A stretch of 64,000 nucleotides of DNA from Ferrovibrio sp964218355 (GTDB taxonomy: Bacteria > Pseudomonadota > Alphaproteobacteria > Ferrovibrionales > Ferrovibrionaceae), in assembly GCF_964218355.1 (NCBI RefSeq), contig NZ_CAXPMC010000009.1, positions 310,001 through 374,000 of the forward strand, given 5' to 3'. How positions within the stretch are numbered: position 1 is the stretch's first letter; the number at the start of each line of letters is the position of its first letter. The position numbers and the translations under genes are program-made. The notes below the pieces were generated by a model. The model was not told the origin of the DNA and did no database searches. It was given only the letters and a program-made list of their open reading frames with translations. This document shows, in pieces, positions 59,286-64,000 of the stretch.

Positions 59286-60758
59286 ATGACCGCCATCGCC
59301 GCCGCCCTGTCCAGGGATACGGACACCGCCTATGTCGAGGATGCCGTCCGCGCCTTCGTCATCGCCACCGTCTTCTGGGGCGTGGCCGCCTTTGCTGCCG
59401 GGGTCTATATCGCGCTGCAGCTGGCCTTCCCGCTGCTCAATCTGGACCTGGAGTGGACGACCTTCGGCCGCCTGCGTCCTCTGCATACCTCGGCGGCGAT
59501 CTTCGCCTTCGGCGGCAATGCCCTGCTGGGCACCTCGCTCTACATCGTCCAGCGCACCTGCCGGGCCCGGCTGTTCGGCGGCCCGGCGGCGGCATGGTTC
59601 CTGTTCTTCGGTTATCAGCTGTTCATCCTGCTGGCGGCGTTCGGCTATCTGACCGGCATCACCCAGAGCAAGGAATATGCCGAACCGGAATGGTATGCCG
59701 ATCTGTGGCTCACCCTGGTCTGGGTCGTCTACCTCGTGGTTTTCGTTGGCACGCTGATGAAGCGGGAGGAGCCGCATATCTATGTGGCGAACTGGTTCTT
59801 CGTCGCCTTCATCGTCACCATCGCCATGCTGCACATCGTCAACAACCTGGCGATCCCGGTTTCCGTTTTCGGCGCCAAGAGTTACGCGCTGTTTTCCGGT
59901 GTTCAGGATGCGCTGATCCAGTGGTGGTACGGCCATAACGCGGTCGGCTTCTTCCTGACCGCTGGCTTCCTGGCGATGATGTACTACTTCATCCCGAAGC
60001 AGGCGAACCGGCCGGTCTATTCCTACCGGCTGTCGATCGTGCATTTCTGGTCGCTGATCTTCCTTTATATCTGGGCCGGCCCGCACCACCTGCACTACAC
60101 GGCACTGCCGGACTGGGCCTCGACGCTCGGCATGGTCTTTTCGGTCATGCTGTGGATGCCGTCCTGGGGCGGCATGATCAACGGCCTGATGACCCTGTCG
60201 GGTGCCTGGGACAAGCTGCGCACCGATCCCGCGCTGCGCTTCTCGGTCACCGCCGTCGCCTTCTATGGCATGTCGACTTTCGAGGGTCCGGTGATGTCGA
60301 TCCGGCAGGTCAACGCGCTCAGCCATTATACCGACTGGACCATCGGCCATGTGCATTCCGGTGCGCTGGGGTGGAATGCCTTCATCACCTTCGGTGCGCT
60401 GTATTACCTGATGCCGGTGCTGTGGAAGCGCGAGCGGCTCTATTCGATCCGGCTGGTCTCCTACCATTACTGGATCGCCACCATCGGCATCCTGCTCTAC
60501 ATCACCGCGATGTGGGTTTCAGGCATCATGCAGGGCCTGATGTGGCGGGCCTACGATGCCCAGGGCTTCCTGCAATACTCCTTCGTGGAAACCGTGATGG
60601 CGATGCACCCATTCTATGTGATCCGTGCCATCGGCGGACTGTGTTTCCTCGCCGGCGCCCTGATCATGGTCTACAACCTGTGGCGAACGGCCCGCGGCGA
60701 TATCCGCGACGAGACGCCCTTCGTGCGCAGCGGCATGCAGACCGCGGCTGCCGAGTAA
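59286..60758 (+). CDS. ccoN: Cytochrome cbb3 oxidase subunit I
   Basis: CcoN is the catalytic subunit of the high-affinity oxidase that reduces oxygen and pumps protons at low oxygen tension. The 490-aa product has about twelve helices and the histidine ligands: LRPLHTSAAIFAFGG for the low-spin haem, YGHNAVGFFLTAGF with a CuB ligand, PHHLHYTALPDW with the other two, and IGHVHSGALGWN for the haem b3 pair. GAGGA five bases before ATG 59286 sets the start. It heads ccoNOQP behind an FNR-type box. Confidence 0.97.
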   Translation: MTAIAAALSRDTDTAYVEDAVRAFVIATVFWGVAAFAAGVYIALQLAFPLLNLDLEWTTFGRLRPLHTSAAIFAFGGNALLGTSLYIVQRTCRARLFGGPAAAWFLFFGYQLFILLAAFGYLTGITQSKEYAEPEWYADLWLTLVWVVYLVVFVGTLMKREEPHIYVANWFFVAFIVTIAMLHIVNNLAIPVSVFGAKSYALFSGVQDALIQWWYGHNAVGFFLTAGFLAMMYYFIPKQANRPVYSYRLSIVHFWSLIFLYIWAGPHHLHYTALPDWASTLGMVFSVMLWMPSWGGMINGLMTLSGAWDKLRTDPALRFSVTAVAFYGMSTFEGPVMSIRQVNALSHYTDWTIGHVHSGALGWNAFITFGALYYLMPVLWKRERLYSIRLVSYHYWIATIGILLYITAMWVSGIMQGLMWRAYDAQGFLQYSFVETVMAMHPFYVIRAIGGLCFLAGALIMVYNLWRTARGDIRDETPFVRSGMQTAAAE

Positions 60759-60773
60759 GCGAGGAGCGAAATC

Positions 60774-61499
60774 ATGGCCTATCGTCACGAAATCATTGAG
60801 AAGAACTCGGTTCTCCTCGTGGTGCTGTCGCTGATCACCGTCGCCATTGGTGGCCTGGTCGAAATCGTGCCGCTGTTCACCATCGAAAGCACCATCGAGC
60901 GGGTGCAGGGCGTCCGCCCGTATTCGCCGCTCGAACTGGCCGGCCGCAACATCTATATCCGCGAAGGCTGCTATCTCTGCCACAGCCAGCAGATCCGGCC
61001 ACTGCGCGACGAGGTCGAACGCTACGGCCATTACAGCCTGGCGGCGGAAAGCATGTACGACCATCCGTTCCAGTGGGGTTCCAAGCGCACCGGACCGGAT
61101 CTCGCCCGCGTCGGCGGCAAGTATTCCAATGAATGGCATGTCGAGCACCTGAAGGATCCGCGCGCCGTGGTGCCGGAATCGATCATGCCGCCCTATGCCT
61201 TTCTTGCCGGCAAACCGCTGGCCTATGCCGATATCGGCGACCATCTGAAGGCCCTGCGCGTCACCGGCGTGCCCTATACCGACGAGATGATCAAGGAAGC
61301 GAAGGCCGATCTCGAGGCGCAGGCAACACCCGATGCCGATACCGACGGAGTCGCCGGCCGTTATCCGAAGGCCCGCATGGGCGACATGGACGGCCAGCCC
61401 GGGCGCATCACCGAGATGGATGCCCTGGTCGCCTATCTGCAGATGCTTGGCACCCTTGTCGAATTCGACAAGGTGCAGCCCGGCAGCCTGCGGCAATAG
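60774..61499 (+). CDS. ccoO: Cytochrome cbb3 oxidase subunit II
   Basis: CcoO is a membrane-anchored monohaem cytochrome c that passes electrons to CcoN. The 241-aa product has one N-terminal helix (VLLVVLSLITVAIGGLVEIV) and the haem-binding CYLCHSQ motif at about residue 65, with Met ligands likely in the C-terminal half (SIMPPYAF). GAGGAG precedes ATG 60774, 15 nt after ccoN. It faces the periplasm. It is the normal length for the family. Confidence 0.97.
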   Translation: MAYRHEIIEKNSVLLVVLSLITVAIGGLVEIVPLFTIESTIERVQGVRPYSPLELAGRNIYIREGCYLCHSQQIRPLRDEVERYGHYSLAAESMYDHPFQWGSKRTGPDLARVGGKYSNEWHVEHLKDPRAVVPESIMPPYAFLAGKPLAYADIGDHLKALRVTGVPYTDEMIKEAKADLEAQATPDADTDGVAGRYPKARMGDMDGQPGRITEMDALVAYLQMLGTLVEFDKVQPGSLRQ

Positions 61500-61508
61500 G
61501 AGGTCGCC

Positions 61509-61667
61509 ATGATCCAGGAGCTCTATCCGTATCTGAAATCCCTGTGGACGCTGTGGTTCTTCCTGCTGTTCGTCGGGATCATCGCCTGGGTGATGTGGCC
61601 GGGCCGTCGCAAGCAATGGGATGCGCAGGCGCAGATTCCGCTGCGCGATGGCGCTGACAGGGAGTAA
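61509..61667 (+). CDS. ccoQ: Cytochrome cbb3 oxidase small subunit
   Basis: CcoQ is a short single-helix protein that stabilises the core of the oxidase, protecting it in air. The 52-aa product has one helix (LWTLWFFLLFVGIIAWVMW) followed by a basic PGRRKQWD segment, as expected. AGGAGG overlaps the ccoO stop and sits seven bases before ATG 61509. Its position between ccoO and ccoP identifies it despite its small size. Confidence 0.93.
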   Translation: MIQELYPYLKSLWTLWFFLLFVGIIAWVMWPGRRKQWDAQAQIPLRDGADRE

Positions 61668-61673
61668 GCCGAG

Positions 61674-62537
61674 ATGCCCACCAAGATCGAGAAAGATGCA
61701 GTCACCGGGGCAGAGACCACCGGCCATGAATGGGACGGCCTTCGGGAACTGAACAATCCACTGCCGAAATGGTGGCTCTATGTGCTTTATGCCACCGTGC
61801 TGTTCTCGGCGGTCTGGGTGGTCCTGTATCCGTCGGTACCGGGCTTCCGCAGCTATTTCGGCGGCCTGCTCGGCTACAGCCAGCGCGACGAGGTGGCGCA
61901 GCGGCTGGAGCGGGCCAGCAATGCCCAGGCGAAATTCCGCGACCAGATCGCCAGGCTCGACATCGAGGCGGTGAAGGGCGACCCGGAGCTTGACCGCTTC
62001 GCGCTGGCCGGCGGCCGCGTTCTGTTCGCCGAGAACTGCGCGCCCTGTCATCAGTCCGGCGGTACCGGCGCCAGGGGCTATCCGAACCTCGCCGATGACG
62101 ACTGGCTGTGGGGCGGCCGGCTGACGGAGATCGAATATACCCTGCGGCATGGCATCCGTGCCCAAGATGATGAGACCCGGCAGTCGCAGATGCCGCGCTT
62201 TCTGGCGGATGGCATCCTGACCCTGCCGCAGGTCGAGGCGGTGGCCCGGCATGTGCGGTCGCTGTCCGGGCTCGACAAGCCCGATGCCGGCGGTGCCGCG
62301 CTGTACGCCGAAAACTGTGCCGTCTGCCATGGCGAGCAGGGGCGGGGCAATCGCGAGCTGGGCGCGCCGGATCTGGCTGACAGGATCTGGCTCTATGGCG
62401 GCGACAGGGCGGCGGTCGTGCAGACCATTGCCTATTCGCGGAACGGCGTGATGCCGAACTGGAGCGGCCGCCTCGACGACGCCACCATCAAGATGCTGGC
62501 ACTGTATGTCCACGCCCTGGGCGGGGGCGAACAGTAA
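61674..62537 (+). CDS. ccoP: Cytochrome cbb3 oxidase subunit III
   Basis: CcoP is a dihaem cytochrome c that accepts electrons from cytochrome bc1 or soluble cytochromes. The 287-aa product has an N-terminal helix (WLYVLYATVLFSAVWVVLYP) and two haem motifs, CAPCHQ near residue 122 and CAVCHG near residue 214, each in a class I cytochrome fold. It starts 6 nt after ccoQ. It is the last gene of the oxidase structural operon before a 170-bp gap to ccoG. Confidence 0.97.
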   Translation: MPTKIEKDAVTGAETTGHEWDGLRELNNPLPKWWLYVLYATVLFSAVWVVLYPSVPGFRSYFGGLLGYSQRDEVAQRLERASNAQAKFRDQIARLDIEAVKGDPELDRFALAGGRVLFAENCAPCHQSGGTGARGYPNLADDDWLWGGRLTEIEYTLRHGIRAQDDETRQSQMPRFLADGILTLPQVEAVARHVRSLSGLDKPDAGGAALYAENCAVCHGEQGRGNRELGAPDLADRIWLYGGDRAAVVQTIAYSRNGVMPNWSGRLDDATIKMLALYVHALGGGEQ

Positions 62538-62707
62538 GGGCGGAACGGGCTGCCGGGTGGTGGCGAAAGGTCGCAGTGCGCAGGTGCCGCACCCTCTTCG
62601 CCGCCGGCCGGGCGTAAAATCCGGAAACGTATCCGGAGAAAATAGCGGGAGGAAAGAAAGACGGGCGCGGCGCAACGGGACGATGATGAGAGGGTGGATT
62701 GACTGAC

Positions 62708-64000
62708 ATGAACCAGATGGCACCGGATCGCGAGACCAGGAGTCGCGCCGAGGCGATGCTCGGTCTGTTTGCCCCGTCGCTATATGCCGATCACATCAAG
62801 GTCTATCCCCGTTCCGTCAGCGGCCGTTTCCGCAATATCAAATGGGCGGTGCTGATCGCCTGCCTGGGCGTCTACTACATCGCTCCCTGGATCCGCTGGG
62901 ATCGTGGGCCCGGCGTACCTGACCAGGCATTGCTGCTCGATATGGAAGGGCGGCGCGGCTATTTCTTCAATCTCGAAATCTGGCCGCAGGAAGTCTACTA
63001 CATCACCGGCCTGCTGATCCTCGGCGCGGTGGCACTGTTCCTTGCCACGTCGCTGTTCGGTCGCATCTGGTGCGGGTATGCCTGTCCGCAGACCGTGTGG
63101 ACCGACCTTTTCATGCTGGTGGAACGCTGGATCGAGGGCGACCGCAATGCCCGCATGAAGCTGGACCAGCAGCGCCTCGGCCTGAACAAGGCGTTGCGCA
63201 AATTGGTTAAGCATGGGGTCTGGCTGCTGATTGCGGCAGCCACCGGCGGCGCCTGGATCATGTATTTCCAGGACGCACCCACCGTGACCCGGGAAATCTT
63301 CACCGGCGAGGCCGGCAGCGGCACCTACTTCTTCTTCGGCCTGTTTGCCGGCACCACCTATCTGCTGGCCGGCTGGGCGCGCGAGCAGGTCTGTACCTAT
63401 ATGTGCCCGTGGCCACGGTTCCAGGCCGCGATGCTCGACGAGCATTCCCTGGCCGTCACCTATCAGGGCTGGCGCGGAGAAACCCGCGGCAAGCACAAGG
63501 CCGGCGAGAGCTGGGAAGGCCGCGGCGACTGCGTGGATTGCCGGGCCTGCGTCAATGTCTGCCCGACCGGCATCGACATCCGCGACGGCCTGCAGCTGGA
63601 ATGCATCGGCTGTGGCCTGTGTATCGATGCCTGCGACGAGATCATGGGCAAGGTCGGCCGGCCGCCCCGCCTGATCGATTTCGTGTCGATCGCCAATCTG
63701 GAGCGTCGTGCCCAGAGGCAGCCGGGTTTTCTCAAGCTGGTGCGGCCGCGCACCCTGATCTACACGGCCCTGCTGGTGCTGGTGGCGGCAGTGATGCTGG
63801 TGGCGCTGGTCACCCGCACGGAATGGAGTCTGAACGTGCTGCATGACCGTGCGCCGCTGTATGTGACGCTGTCCGACGGCAGCCTGCGCAACGGCTATAC
63901 GGTCAAGGTGCTCAACAAGACGCGATTCGAAGGCGAGCTGCGCCTGACCATCGACGGCCTGCCCAGTGCCACGCTGTTTCGCGCCGGTGAGGCGGATAAC
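62708..64000 (+). CDS. ccoG: cbb3 oxidase assembly protein CcoG (3' end beyond window)
   Basis: CcoG is a membrane iron-sulfur protein that reduces copper for delivery to CcoN. The visible 431 codons show several helices, the periplasmic-facing GRIWCGYACPQTVWTD segment, CTYMCPWPRFQAAML, and two 4Fe-4S cluster motifs: CVDCRACVNVCPTGIDI and CIGCGLCIDAC. A C-terminal immunoglobulin-like part is beginning at the window edge. The start is ATG 62708; TTG 62699 is possible and better spaced from GAGAGGG. A seven-codon frame ending just before the ATG may couple translation. Confidence 0.94.
   Translation, partial: MNQMAPDRETRSRAEAMLGLFAPSLYADHIKVYPRSVSGRFRNIKWAVLIACLGVYYIAPWIRWDRGPGVPDQALLLDMEGRRGYFFNLEIWPQEVYYITGLLILGAVALFLATSLFGRIWCGYACPQTVWTDLFMLVERWIEGDRNARMKLDQQRLGLNKALRKLVKHGVWLLIAAATGGAWIMYFQDAPTVTREIFTGEAGSGTYFFFGLFAGTTYLLAGWAREQVCTYMCPWPRFQAAMLDEHSLAVTYQGWRGETRGKHKAGESWEGRGDCVDCRACVNVCPTGIDIRDGLQLECIGCGLCIDACDEIMGKVGRPPRLIDFVSIANLERRAQRQPGFLKLVRPRTLIYTALLVLVAAVMLVALVTRTEWSLNVLHDRAPLYVTLSDGSLRNGYTVKVLNKTRFEGELRLTIDGLPSATLFRAGEADN

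Noticed and set aside
60519..62723. 734-codon minus-strand frame opposite ccoNOQP
   Set aside because: It is antisense to clear oxidase genes, has a composition bias, and has no recognisable domain.

Overview
This 64 kb window is high-GC DNA from a free-living alphaproteobacterium. The gene content points to a Rhodospirillales-like lineage: glnB-glnA with a sigma54-type promoter, a ccoNOQP-ccoG cbb3 oxidase cluster, many ABC importers, PAS_5-like proteins and universal stress proteins. Genus-level placement is not possible from sequence alone. No rRNA, tRNA, CRISPR array, insertion sequence or phage gene was seen, so this looks like ordinary chromosome with a few unusual islets.

Layout. 1-9.6 kb: a TPR protein cut by the left edge, an iron-type two-domain permease, a small unknown protein, a SEL1-repeat protein and an NnrU-family protein. 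They are followed by a MocR/PdxR-type regulator facing a PNPOx-like flavoprotein, a LysE exporter and an aspartoacylase-family hydrolase. 9.8-15.5 kb: a complete oligopeptide/dipeptide-type ABC operon. 15.6-19.7 kb: three tandem 278-aa universal stress proteins, an isochorismatase-fold hydrolase and an alpha/beta hydrolase; an FNR-type box lies before the second stress protein. 19.7-25.3 kb: a degenerate GGDEF membrane protein behind parE, a thioesterase, a PAS-like protein, a helically phased repeat array, and a JmjC-like oxygenase. 25.5-35.4 kb: transglutaminase with a small partner, TRIC-type channel, outer-membrane protein, metallo-hydrolase, MFS transporter, a lower-GC lectin/trypsin islet, a class II aldolase and TrkH.

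35.4-38.7 kb: the nitrogen-regulatory pair glnB-glnA with its terminator and promoter, then an aminotransferase. 38.8-46.5 kb: a LysR regulator, a perfect 23-bp palindrome, and a seven-gene operon (bicupin, alpha/beta hydrolase, NMT1-type ABC importer, NIPSNAP protein, thiamine-diphosphate enzyme) that looks like an uptake-plus-catabolism module for an unidentified substrate. 46.6-52.3 kb: a second peptide-type ABC operon with a fused ATPase. 52.8-57.5 kb: MFS transporter, sterol-desaturase-like protein, class III nucleotide cyclase, PAS_5 protein and a hemerythrin-like protein. 57.5 kb to the end: a SafE/TauE-type membrane protein, a DUF2189 protein, and ccoNOQP with ccoG cut by the right edge.

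How it fits together. Three full FNR-type boxes (16545, 57519, 59185) tie the stress proteins, the hemerythrin-like/SafE pair and the cbb3 oxidase into a likely low-oxygen regulon. The best candidates for something undescribed are the LysR-controlled bicupin/TPP operon and the 10.4-bp phased repeat upstream of the JmjC-like gene. All functional statements are from reading motifs and context; no database search was run.
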